Virus record (IMG/VR): IMGVR_UViG_3300025132_000259
Span: 1 to 25,886 of that record
Length of the DNA stretch: 25,886 nucleotides
Source of the DNA: a virus
Direction: 5' to 3' (one strand)
The notes beneath the pieces are model-generated. The model worked only from the letters and a program-made list of their open reading frames with translations. It did no database searches and was not told the origin of the DNA. Of the stretch, positions 21,218-25,812 are shown in pieces (positions within the stretch are counted from its first letter, which is position 1; each line of letters begins with the position of its first letter). A program made the position numbers and the translations under genes.

Positions 21218-21510
21218 CACTCACCTCCGTTTGCAAAGTCATTCAGTTGTTTGCGCCACACATTGATGGCAACGTCCACGTCTCCTGGCATCAGGTCAGG
21301 GAACCTGCACACACCTTTCATGTAGGCCTGCTCAAGAGCCTCGGTCTCCCGTCGGCGACTCTCCACCAGTCTGACCAACTTGGCGACGTTCTCATCGCTG
21401 AGGTCACGGCGACCATTGAACCAATCGACCAGCAGGTCGAGCGGTTTGTTGTCAACCTCGAATGATACAGGCGCTCGGCACCCGTCACACTTTCCACACT
21501 TCCGTGCCAT
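21217..21510 (-). CDS. Small zinc-binding-type protein
   Basis: 97 residues. The first 12 residues MARKCGKCDGCR contain three Cys in CGKCDGC spacing, a likely metal site. A helical middle follows (LLVDWFNGRRDLSDENVAKLVRLVESRRRETEAL) with VCRFPDLMPGDVDVAINVWRKQL and the GGE end. Starts in a TAATG junction. A small zinc-bearing regulator or adaptor; function unknown. Confidence 0.55.
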   Translation of the reverse strand: MARKCGKCDGCRAPVSFEVDNKPLDLLVDWFNGRRDLSDENVAKLVRLVESRRRETEALEQAYMKGVCRFPDLMPGDVDVAINVWRKQLNDFANGGE

Positions 21511-21656
21511 TACTCACCTCCTTTGGCTTTAGTTAGGGCAAGGTCAATCAGTGCCGCTGCATCGCCAAGTGAATCTTTCCAATCAGGTTTCGGGTCATCC
21601 GAGATAGCATCGAGCATGCTGGTCAAGATGGCTTCAAGTTCCTCTGTTGTGAGCAT
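21510..21656 (-). CDS. 48-residue hypothetical protein in the GGE array
   Basis: Frame between two junction motifs: MLTTEELEAILTSMLDAISD, then DPKPDWKDSLGDAAALIDL, ending ALTKAKGGE. Its start and stop are both set by the fused motif, its neighbours are spaced the same way, and its C-terminus matches the gene at 20506, so it is a real cassette despite its length. Predicted helical and acidic. Confidence 0.65.
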   Translation of the reverse strand: MLTTEELEAILTSMLDAISDDPKPDWKDSLGDAAALIDLALTKAKGGE

Positions 21657-21901
21657 CACTCACCTCCTTCGGCTTTGGTTTGGTTTCTCTTGGCTTCTCT
21701 CAATGCTTCAGCAGCAGCGATGCCGGCTTGAATGAAGAAGTCCTCTGCTCTTTCGTGGTGTACAACTTCATCCCAGTCAGGAACCACGTGGTAGAACTTC
21801 TCACCACCCTCAAGGCGGGTCAGTTGTTCTTCGGTAACAGCAATGGGCGTGGGCTCACTGAGCGTCCACGTTTCGCCGTCGTCAAGTACATATACAATCA
21901 T
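21656..21901 (-). CDS. Small hypothetical protein, upstream end of the GGE array
   Basis: 81 residues from ATG 21901, preceded by AGGAGAACAGAA; the long frame open upstream lacks any ribosome site and is Trp/Arg-rich shadow sequence. Begins MIVYVLDDGETWTLSEPTPIAV and ends KRNQTKAEGGE. It has a beta hairpin start (VYVLDDGETWT), EEQLTRLEGGEKFYHVV, then helices. The unit 'DDGETWTLSEPTPI' resembles short phage proteins of unknown role. Confidence 0.65.
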   Translation of the reverse strand: MIVYVLDDGETWTLSEPTPIAVTEEQLTRLEGGEKFYHVVPDWDEVVHHERAEDFFIQAGIAAAEALREAKRNQTKAEGGE

Positions 21902-21956
21902 TTCTGTTCTCCTGTGTTTGTAACGTATGCCATTTAAGTCAGTAGTGGCGGTCAGA

Positions 21957-22238
21957 TTATGACCGGCTTTGCTCACGAAGAAGGTCAACCAATCCGTCAA
22001 CCTCCCAGTCATCAAGCTCCACAGGGATGCGAACACCCTTGTCTTCTCGGTGAGCAGAAAGAACCTCGATGTGGGCAGCAAGGCCAACGTCGTTCTCTGC
22101 CGGAAGGAATCGACCGAACACATCGATGATATGCTCCTCCACCAACTCGCCTGTCTCTTCGTCTTCAATCTCTCGAACCAACTCCACTGATACGTTGCAC
22201 GCCTCAAGCGGAAGGTCACGGTCTATGTTTCGTTTCAT
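21957..22238 (-). CDS. Small acidic hypothetical protein
   Basis: 93 residues; GGAGCAACC directly before ATG. Starts MKRNIDRDLPLEACNVSVELV and is strongly acidic (EIEDEETGELVEEHIID), then VRIPVELDDWEVDGLVDLLREQSRS. The last part, I-V-LDDWEVDGLVDLL, is a helix motif seen in small phage proteins. No enzyme motif. It stands before the GGE array with its own ribosome site. Confidence 0.6.
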   Translation of the reverse strand: MKRNIDRDLPLEACNVSVELVREIEDEETGELVEEHIIDVFGRFLPAENDVGLAAHIEVLSAHREDKGVRIPVELDDWEVDGLVDLLREQSRS

Positions 22239-22282
22239 GGTTGCTCCTGTTTGTTTGGGTTGGGGAGGTAGGCCCCTATTTT

Positions 22283-22609
22283 CTAAGGAAGATTGAAGAA
22301 GGGGTTGTCTGGGTTTGTGGTGGTGTAGTTCACAGTTTCGTCGTCAGTAATCTCGGCGGCTTCGTTGCAGAAACTACAGCAAATCTTTTCGCGGTTGTAG
22401 TACTCGAATGTACCGTGCATTATGTGAGCACGGATGTCGTACACACCGCTGTATGTTTCGCAGGGCGTATCAATCCAAAACTCGCCTCGCCCGTGTAAGT
22501 CAAGCCAGTCGGTGATTCCGTCTGGGCATAGGGCGTGCGATTCACACGATGGGTTTTTGCATGAGAGTGTGTACCGTTTGACGGAATGTTCGTAGATAGG
22601 TTTGGTCAT
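22283..22609 (-). CDS. Cys-rich hypothetical protein, probable zinc binder
   Basis: 108 residues, starting in a TAATG junction of the GGAGAAGAGTAATG type. Cys groups CKNPSCESHALC (about 17-28) and KICCSFCNEAAE (about 75-86) could form a zinc site. Between them ITDWLDLHGRGEFWIDTPCETY is beta-like. Ends TTNPDNPFFNLP. Possible nucleic-acid or protein-binding accessory; no family recognised. Confidence 0.6.
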   Translation of the reverse strand: MTKPIYEHSVKRYTLSCKNPSCESHALCPDGITDWLDLHGRGEFWIDTPCETYSGVYDIRAHIMHGTFEYYNREKICCSFCNEAAEITDDETVNYTTTNPDNPFFNLP

Positions 22610-22800
22610 TACTCTTCTCCTTTGAAGGGCACGATGGCCCCATCCTTCTCGATTGTGAACATATGCATGCCGTCATGGCCGGACTGAGAGTGCATTGCGT
22701 GGACAACCAAGTTGCCGTCCACCACCTGGACCTCAACCTGTGATTCCTCAAAACCCACCCACACCGTGTCTTTGTCGTTGCTCTTTACTGTGATGTTCAT
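22609..22800 (-). CDS. Small beta-rich hypothetical protein
   Basis: 63 residues (MNITVKSNDKDTVWVGFEESQVEVQVV). Alternating strands (VWVGF, VEVQVVDGNLVVHAM, MHMFTIEKDG) suggest a small beta barrel. Its ATG overlaps the upstream stop (ATGA) and it ends KGEE at the next junction. His/Met-rich middle (HAMHSQSGHDGMHMF). Function unknown. Confidence 0.6.
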   Translation of the reverse strand: MNITVKSNDKDTVWVGFEESQVEVQVVDGNLVVHAMHSQSGHDGMHMFTIEKDGAIVPFKGEE

Positions 22801-22982
22801 GACTGCTCCTGAATGACCTTCAGGTCACATGATTGGCAAATGATGTTGCGCTTGTGGTCGAAGGGCTTGACCAGCCATTCGGTGCCGAGTGGGCTGTACC
22901 AGGGTTCAATGATGACACCGGTCTTGGTGCCGTAGTGCTTGGTTTGGACGACGACTACGTCGCCGGGTTTGAGGTCGTTCAT
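22797..22982 (-). CDS. Small SH3/KOW-like protein
   Basis: 61 residues; CAGGAG 7 bases before ATG 22982. MNDLKPGDVVVVQTKHYGTKTGVIIEPWY reads like the first strands of a KOW/SH3-type barrel (LKPGD-V-V----G--G-I), followed by a CQSC pair near the end. Such small barrels often bind RNA, DNA or ribosomal proteins. First annotated gene after the long leader 22983-23304. Confidence 0.55.
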   Translation of the reverse strand: MNDLKPGDVVVVQTKHYGTKTGVIIEPWYSPLGTEWLVKPFDHKRNIICQSCDLKVIQEQS

Positions 22983-23304
22983 GATGGGCTCCTGTTGTTT
23001 GAAATGTTGTCGATGGGTGGTACTGCCCCACCTTGCAGGGCTAATCCCTGCTGCCTGATCCGTTATTCCCGTTGCCGGGTTTGGCGTGAACGAGCGACCT
23101 TGGCTGGGACTTCGTTATCCATCCCAGTTTGACTGACCAGATACAGGTGACGAGTCTGTCTGGTTCTGAATAGCCCCGGAGGTGGTCACCCTCTGCGATA
23201 GCTATCTCCAAGCGCATTACTTTTATGCTTCATCGACATATGTAAAAGAGTAGCGGTTTTGATAAGCAGACCGCAAACTGCTCCCTCTCCCGGAGTTCTC
23301 TGAA
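22983..23304 (-). promoter_or_regulatory. Long structured leader of the accessory operon
   Basis: About 320 bp between the promoter at 23305-23334 and the gene at 22797-22982. Read leftward it carries several small stems: CTGGGA/TCCCAG (23105-23110/23123-23128), GCAGGG/CCCTGC (23035-23052), GGTGG/CCACC (23017-23033), CCCG/CGGG (23068-23079) and the palindrome GATAGCTATC (23197-23206). It contains no long conserved frame; the only candidate is the 58-codon one at 23041-23217. It could be a structured 5' UTR, a small RNA, or the site of a short gene. No known RNA class matches by eye. Confidence 0.4.
23041..23217 (-). CDS. Possible 58-residue hypothetical protein
   Basis: Frame from ATG 23217 to TAG 23041: MRLEIAIAEGDHLRGYSEPD, then RLVTCIWSVKLGWITKSQPR, ending in a Gly/Asn/Ser tail. 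The ribosome site is weak, and the frame coincides with the hairpin-bearing leader, so coding is uncertain. The N-terminal half looks protein-like and has no rare-codon pile-up. Listed because it is the only candidate gene in this 300-base gap. Confidence 0.25.
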   Translation of the reverse strand: MRLEIAIAEGDHLRGYSEPDRLVTCIWSVKLGWITKSQPRSLVHAKPGNGNNGSGSRD

Positions 23305-23334
23305 CTTATACACCTGTTTGGTTTCGGGTGTCAA
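23305..23334 (-). promoter_or_regulatory. Sigma70-type promoter, leftward
   Basis: On the leftward strand TTGACA (plus 23329-23334) and TATAAG (plus 23305-23310) are 18 bp apart, the same spacing as the promoter at 18536-18565, with ACAGACTTGACA identical in both. It lies 18 bp after the stop of the gene at 23352-23684. It should give a transcript with a leader of about 320 bases before the gene at 22982. Confidence 0.65.
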
Positions 23335-23351
23335 GTCTGTCAATGAATGAG

Positions 23352-23684
23352 CTACTTTTCGTTAGCCCACTCAGTGAATCGATGCCCATCGCTTTGGACG
23401 TCGACTCGCATCGGCTCTGTGCAAAGCTCAACGTGCTCCTTGCCGTCGAACCGAATGTTGAAGCGTCGACCATCCGTAAGGATGATGCATGCGGCAGCAG
23501 TGCCACCGTTGGCTTCCATGCCGATGCTCAATGAATGAACCAGAGGTACAATCATTTCACCGTCATCAGTGAACTCTGTGCATGGTTGAATCTCAACCAT
23601 CGCCTCATCGAAGAAGTATTCGTCCTGGTCGATTGAGCCGCCGTTGCTCGACCATATTCTGAACTGATTTATTTTTGCTGTAAT
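23352..23684 (-). CDS. Hypothetical protein with a probable AUU start (copy B)
   Basis: 110 residues if translation starts at ATT 23684, which follows AGGAGG and TGTCCC at 6 bases. No ATG, GTG, TTG or CTG occurs in frame before ATG 23600, residue 29, whose only GAGG lies 2 bases away, too close. The N-terminal 28 residues (ITAKINQFRIWSSNGGSIDQ, then DEYFFDEA) are clearly protein-like, so the gene should begin upstream of 23600. The rest alternates strands and loops (MIVPLVHSLSIGMEANGGTAAACIILTDG), a possible small beta domain. Function unknown. Confidence 0.6.
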   Translation of the reverse strand: MTAKINQFRIWSSNGGSIDQDEYFFDEAMVEIQPCTEFTDDGEMIVPLVHSLSIGMEANGGTAAACIILTDGRRFNIRFDGKEHVELCTEPMRVDVQSDGHRFTEWANEK

Positions 23685-23750
23685 GGGACACCTCCTGTGT
23701 GTCTGGGGTTGTTTGTTTCGCTCTCACCCTTACAAACGAACTGGGTGATT
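23685..23750 (-). repeat. Conserved leader with hairpin before an AUU start (copy B)
   Basis: Shares with copy A (24059-24116) a 24-base identical block (plus 23707-23730 versus 24076-24099) and the 14 bases around the ribosome site (23685-23698 versus 24059-24072). In the leftward transcript TCACCC (plus 23743-23748 complement) and GGGTGA (plus 23724-23729 complement) form a 6-bp stem before the shared block. In copy A the corresponding stem has different bases (ACCCTA/TAGGGT), so pairing is kept while sequence changes. Confidence 0.7.
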
Positions 23751-23773
23751 TTTTCGGAGATAGGTCAGGTTGT

Positions 23774-24058
23774 TCATCGAGTGATACGCTCGGCATTCCA
23801 CTTGATGAGAAAAGGCATCACGTCACGCTGGAACGCTGCGAGCAAGTCACGAACCACGTCGTTGGGTTCCTCACCATTGGCAAGGGCCTGCCGAATGGCT
23901 TCGTCGTTATGGTCAATGAACAACTGAAGCATGCTTGTGATGCTTGCCGCCATATCAATCGGCATGTTCAAGGACTCAGCCAGCGCAATCGCACCGGGCT
24001 TGATGGCTTCGGCGAACTTATCAAGTTCAGCCTGTGTCGATGGAATGTTGGTAAGAAT
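23774..24058 (-). CDS. Hypothetical helical protein with a probable AUU start (copy A)
   Basis: 94 residues from ATT 24058, again 6 bases after AGGAGG with TGTCCC between. Upstream in frame the next stop is TAG in the leader; the first usual start codons inside are a TTG at residue 30 and ATG at 32, without a ribosome site. The sequence from the ATT is protein-like: ILTNIPSTQAELDKFAEAIK, then PGAIALAESLNMPIDMAASI and NGEEPNDVVRDLLAAFQRDV. All-helical and acidic. Not related to copy B in its body, only in its leader. Confidence 0.65.
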   Translation of the reverse strand: MLTNIPSTQAELDKFAEAIKPGAIALAESLNMPIDMAASITSMLQLFIDHNDEAIRQALANGEEPNDVVRDLLAAFQRDVMPFLIKWNAERITR

Positions 24059-24116
24059 GGGACACCTCCTGTAATGGTTGTTTGTTTCGCTCTCACCCTA
24101 CAGAACGATAGGGTTT
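24059..24116 (-). repeat. Conserved leader with hairpin before an AUU start (copy A)
   Basis: Partner of 23685-23750. The shared 24-base block is at 24076-24099 and the shared ribosome-site block at 24059-24072; only the 3-base stretch between them differs in length from copy B (12 bases more or less). Stem: plus ACCCTA 24095-24100 pairs with TAGGGT 24109-24114. Confidence 0.7.
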
Positions 24117-24147
24117 TTATTCATGGACAATGGGAAGGGGGCAGCCG

Positions 24148-24513
24148 CTATTGCGGCCACCACCCAAAGCCCTGCTCATTGTCAGGGGTACCCTGCGCTC
24201 GGCGTTGCTTAGCCTCACGCTCGGCTTGCTCAGCAGCCTTGGCTGCGTCACACTCTGCAAGCAGTTCGTCAGCGCCCTCTACAATGTGGCTCTGAACAAG
24301 TGCCGCGATACTGGCGGCATCCGATACCATGGGAACCTCAACGACATGCAAGTCGCTGGGCTCGCCCCACAGTAGAAAATCAGTCCGTCGCTCTCTGGCA
24401 AGTGCGTCACGAGCGGACTGCGCTTGCTCCCGAGTGGGTGCAACGGCAACCGTTCTGTTGCCACTGCCATCCCAGTGTTGGACAAGGAAGAAAGAAGTGA
24501 TGGTAACCTCCAT
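24148..24513 (-). CDS. Hypothetical protein with a long charged C-terminal helix
   Basis: 121 residues from ATG 24513, 3 bases after the 30-codon gene's stop. A beta-like N-terminus (MEVTITSFFLVQHWDGSGNRTVAV) is followed by a helical basic segment (REQAQSARDALARERR), a strand region, and a helix EGADELLAECDAAKAAEQAEREAKQRRAQ, ending GFGWWPQ. ATG has no ribosome site upstream; instead GGAGG lies at its codons 2-3, 5 bases before ATC (residue 5), so initiation may be unusual here too. Confidence 0.6.
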   Translation of the reverse strand: MEVTITSFFLVQHWDGSGNRTVAVAPTREQAQSARDALARERRTDFLLWGEPSDLHVVEVPMVSDAASIAALVQSHIVEGADELLAECDAAKAAEQAEREAKQRRAQGTPDNEQGFGWWPQ

Positions 24514-24516
24514 GGT

Positions 24517-24609
24517 TTAGTGTTTGCTGAATGCGATTATGAACGGGGCCGCCATGAACAACGGCAGCGCCATCGCGCATAGGGTTTGAAAGTCGAACCA
24601 GTCAATCAC
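24517..24609 (-). CDS. 30-residue single-helix membrane peptide
   Basis: Starts at GTG 24609, overlapping the upstream TGA by 4 bases (GTGA), in a GGGGGTGCGAAGTGATTGAC context that is repeated at 24867-24886. Product: VIDWFDFQTLCAMALPLFMA then APFIIAFSKH, one hydrophobic helix with a short basic end. Its placement in an exact overlap junction and TM-like content support a real gene. It may act at the membrane; function unknown. Confidence 0.5.
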   Translation of the reverse strand: MIDWFDFQTLCAMALPLFMAAPFIIAFSKH

Positions 24610-24875
24610 TTCGCACCCCCAGTCCGTCCGGTCGGGGTGACGGTGCGCTCGACCGTTTGCCAGTCGTTGCCCTTGGGCACACAAGCCGTCACCTTGACCG
24701 TCCGCCCGTGAGGGATGTAGCCGTTGCGAACGGCGTAGTGGGCTGCCTTCAGGCAGGCGTCAGTCCCGCTGACTGCCTGCACGTCAACGTTGACGTAAGA
24801 GCGACCCTCGCATATGAGCGTCCTGACGGTTTCTACTTCGCAGTAGAAGGTGGGAAGGCCGAAGGGGTCAATCAC
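24606..24875 (-). CDS. Hypothetical beta-rich protein (VID start)
   Basis: 89 residues from GTG 24875 in a GTGA overlap; the longer upstream frame overlaps the previous gene without a ribosome site. Begins VIDPFGLPTFYCEVETVRTL, with strands YVNVDVQAVSG and HGRTVKVTACVPKGN and four Cys. Ends TGRTGGAK. It shares its first three residues and junction sequence with the 30-residue membrane peptide. A small secreted or cytosolic beta protein is possible; no family recognised. Confidence 0.6.
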   Translation of the reverse strand: MIDPFGLPTFYCEVETVRTLICEGRSYVNVDVQAVSGTDACLKAAHYAVRNGYIPHGRTVKVTACVPKGNDWQTVERTVTPTGRTGGAK

Positions 24876-25150
24876 TTGACACCCCCACGAACGAACACCC
24901 GGACGTTGACTCGCTGGCCATCCATGCCAGGGTGGCAGCGATGGCGGAACGTGTGGACGTTGCCCTGCGGTTTGTTGTAGCTGCCCATGTACTGCCAGGA
25001 CTCGCCACTGAAGGGGCAAGGGGCATTTACCTTGTCAGCCATGCGGGCGTTCGAGTAGTGGCGGGCGAGCGTCTGCCATGCTTCCTCCCAGTCGTTGTGG
25101 TCACGGTTCATGCAGAAGTAGTGGTCCATTGAAGTCAGTTCGTTTTCCAT
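24872..25150 (-). CDS. Hypothetical protein with His/Cys-rich middle
   Basis: 92 residues; CTGGAGC 7 bases before ATG. MENELTSMDHYFCMNRDHNDWEEAWQTLARHYSNARMADKVNAPCPFSGESWQYMG, then HTFRHRCHPGMDGQRVNVRV, ending RGGVK. Cys and His positions (HYFC, CPF, HRCH) could bind metal. The GGVK end is generated by the second kind of fused junction. Confidence 0.6.
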   Translation of the reverse strand: MENELTSMDHYFCMNRDHNDWEEAWQTLARHYSNARMADKVNAPCPFSGESWQYMGSYNKPQGNVHTFRHRCHPGMDGQRVNVRVFVRGGVK

Positions 25151-25163
25151 AGTTTGCTCCAGT

Positions 25164-25176
25164 GGGGCTGGGCCCC
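25164..25176 (-). repeat. GGGGC-TGG-GCCCC hairpin (copy 1 of 3)
   Basis: In the leftward transcript GGGGC-N3-GCCCC forms a 5-bp all-GC stem between the stop of the gene at 25179 and the ribosome site of the one at 25150, preceded by AACC. The same layout recurs at 25429-25443 and 25792-25806. No T-run follows. Confidence 0.6.
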
Positions 25177-25178
25177 GG

Positions 25179-25406
25179 TTAGACGTTGCGGTACTCGCTC
25201 ACCCTTTGGGCAAGCGCATCAGATAAGGCAATCAGGGTTTGACCAGGCAAGGCATCCACCAGCAAGCCAGCCAGCCGTTTGCCCTGTGAGCCATAGTCGG
25301 CAGACTCATGGCCCTCGGTCAGTTCAACGCGAACGGTAAGCGGTGATGCAAAGCTGGTCATGCCAGTGAATGCACGGTGAAAGCGTACAACGATGGGTTC
25401 AGCCAT
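25179..25406 (-). CDS. Small hypothetical protein
   Basis: 75 residues; CCGGAG 6 bases before ATG. MAEPIVVRFHRAFTGMTSFASPLTVRVEL, then GQGKRLAGLLVDALPG and an end helix LIALSDALAQRVSEYRNV. A beta-start, helix-end protein with no motif. Its stop TAA is part of the hairpin-bearing spacer TCTAACCGGGG. Confidence 0.6.
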   Translation of the reverse strand: MAEPIVVRFHRAFTGMTSFASPLTVRVELTEGHESADYGSQGKRLAGLLVDALPGQTLIALSDALAQRVSEYRNV

Positions 25407-25428
25407 GGGTGTCTCCGGTGATGATAGT

Positions 25429-25443
25429 GGGGCACAGGGCCCC
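25429..25443 (-). repeat. GGGGC-N5-GCCCC hairpin (copy 2 of 3)
   Basis: GGGGC (25429-25433) and GCCCC (25439-25443) are separated by 5 bases, again flanked by AACC on the leftward side and by a ribosome site (CCGGAG) for the next gene. The stem bases are identical to the other two copies, the loop is not. Confidence 0.6.
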
Positions 25444-25458
25444 GGTTGAGGGTTCTAC

Positions 25459-25779
25459 TTAGGGAAGCTGGGCGATGCTGGGAACGCTCAGGTAGTCGCC
25501 GAAGCGGATGCACCACGCGCGGCAGGCGTCGAACGGCAAGCGGTCACCGGGCAGGGTCCAGTCAATCTCACCGATGCCCGCCTTAATCATTGCCGCGCGG
25601 ATTTGTGTCAGGGTCGCGTTCACGTTGTGAATGCTCGCGTGGCAGACTTGGTATCCGCTGGCAACGTGGGTGATGCAGTAACAGGTCCGAGGGCCGGTGA
25701 TAACCAGGCCAGGGATGTTGGTCGGCCTTGAATACACTTCTGAAGTTCCGGTTGTAGTTGCGATGGTTACAGTGGGCAT
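25459..25779 (-). CDS. Hypothetical protein with several Cys
   Basis: 106 residues; TTGGAG 6-7 bases before ATG. Starts MPTVTIATTTGTSEVYSRPTNIPGLVITGPRTCYCITHVASGYQVCHASI, then a helical middle (LTQIRAAMIKAGIGEI) and CRAWCIRFGDYLSVPSIAQLP. Five Cys (CYC, VC, ACRAWC) suggest metal or disulphides. No known family. Confidence 0.6.
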   Translation of the reverse strand: MPTVTIATTTGTSEVYSRPTNIPGLVITGPRTCYCITHVASGYQVCHASIHNVNATLTQIRAAMIKAGIGEIDWTLPGDRLPFDACRAWCIRFGDYLSVPSIAQLP

Positions 25780-25791
25780 GGGGTCTCCAAT

Positions 25792-25806
25792 GGGGCGCGG
25801 GGCCCC
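25792..25806 (-). repeat. GGGGC-N5-GCCCC hairpin (copy 3 of 3)
   Basis: GGGGC (25792-25796) and GCCCC (25802-25806) with AACC on the leftward side, placed between the partial gene at the right edge and the ribosome site (TTGGAG) of the 106-residue gene, as in the other two copies. Confidence 0.6.
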
Positions 25807-25812
25807 GGTTGA

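Larger units (their letters stand above)
18743..21667 (-). repeat. Array of fused Shine-Dalgarno/stop/start junctions (GGE array)
   Basis: The leftward sequence GGAGGTGAGTGATG or its TAATG form occurs at plus 18945-18958 (one base different), 19241-19254, 19741-19754, 20097-20110, 20504-20517, 20752-20765, 20961-20974, 21215-21228, 21508-21521 and 21654-21667. A sister form GGAGAAGAGTGATG is at 18743-18756 and, outside this span, GGAGAAGAGTAATG at 22607-22620. GGA-GGT-GAG codes Gly-Gly-Glu, TGA or TAA stops the upstream frame, and the ATG 6 bases after GGAGG starts the next. One sequence thus sets both ends of every gene. Confidence 0.85.

Noticed and set aside
21902-22219. N-terminal extension of the frame ending at 21656
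   Set aside because: Trp/Arg-rich sequence opposite and across another gene, while ATG 21901 has a proper ribosome site.
22983-23304. tRNA gene in the long leader
   Set aside because: No GTTCGANTCC-like T-arm or acceptor pairing could be found on either strand.
23605-23796. Leftward 63-codon frame starting MPSVSLDEQPD
   Set aside because: Runs across the hairpin leader and the copy B coding region in another frame, and has no ribosome site.
24144-24157. GCCGC-TATT-GCGGC stem at the end of the gene at 24148 as a terminator
   Set aside because: Stem is short and overlaps the last codons; the following bases are C-rich, not T-rich.
24876-25019. N-terminal extension of the frame ending at 24606
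   Set aside because: It overlaps the preceding gene; GTG 24875 sits in an exact GTGA overlap that is repeated nearby.
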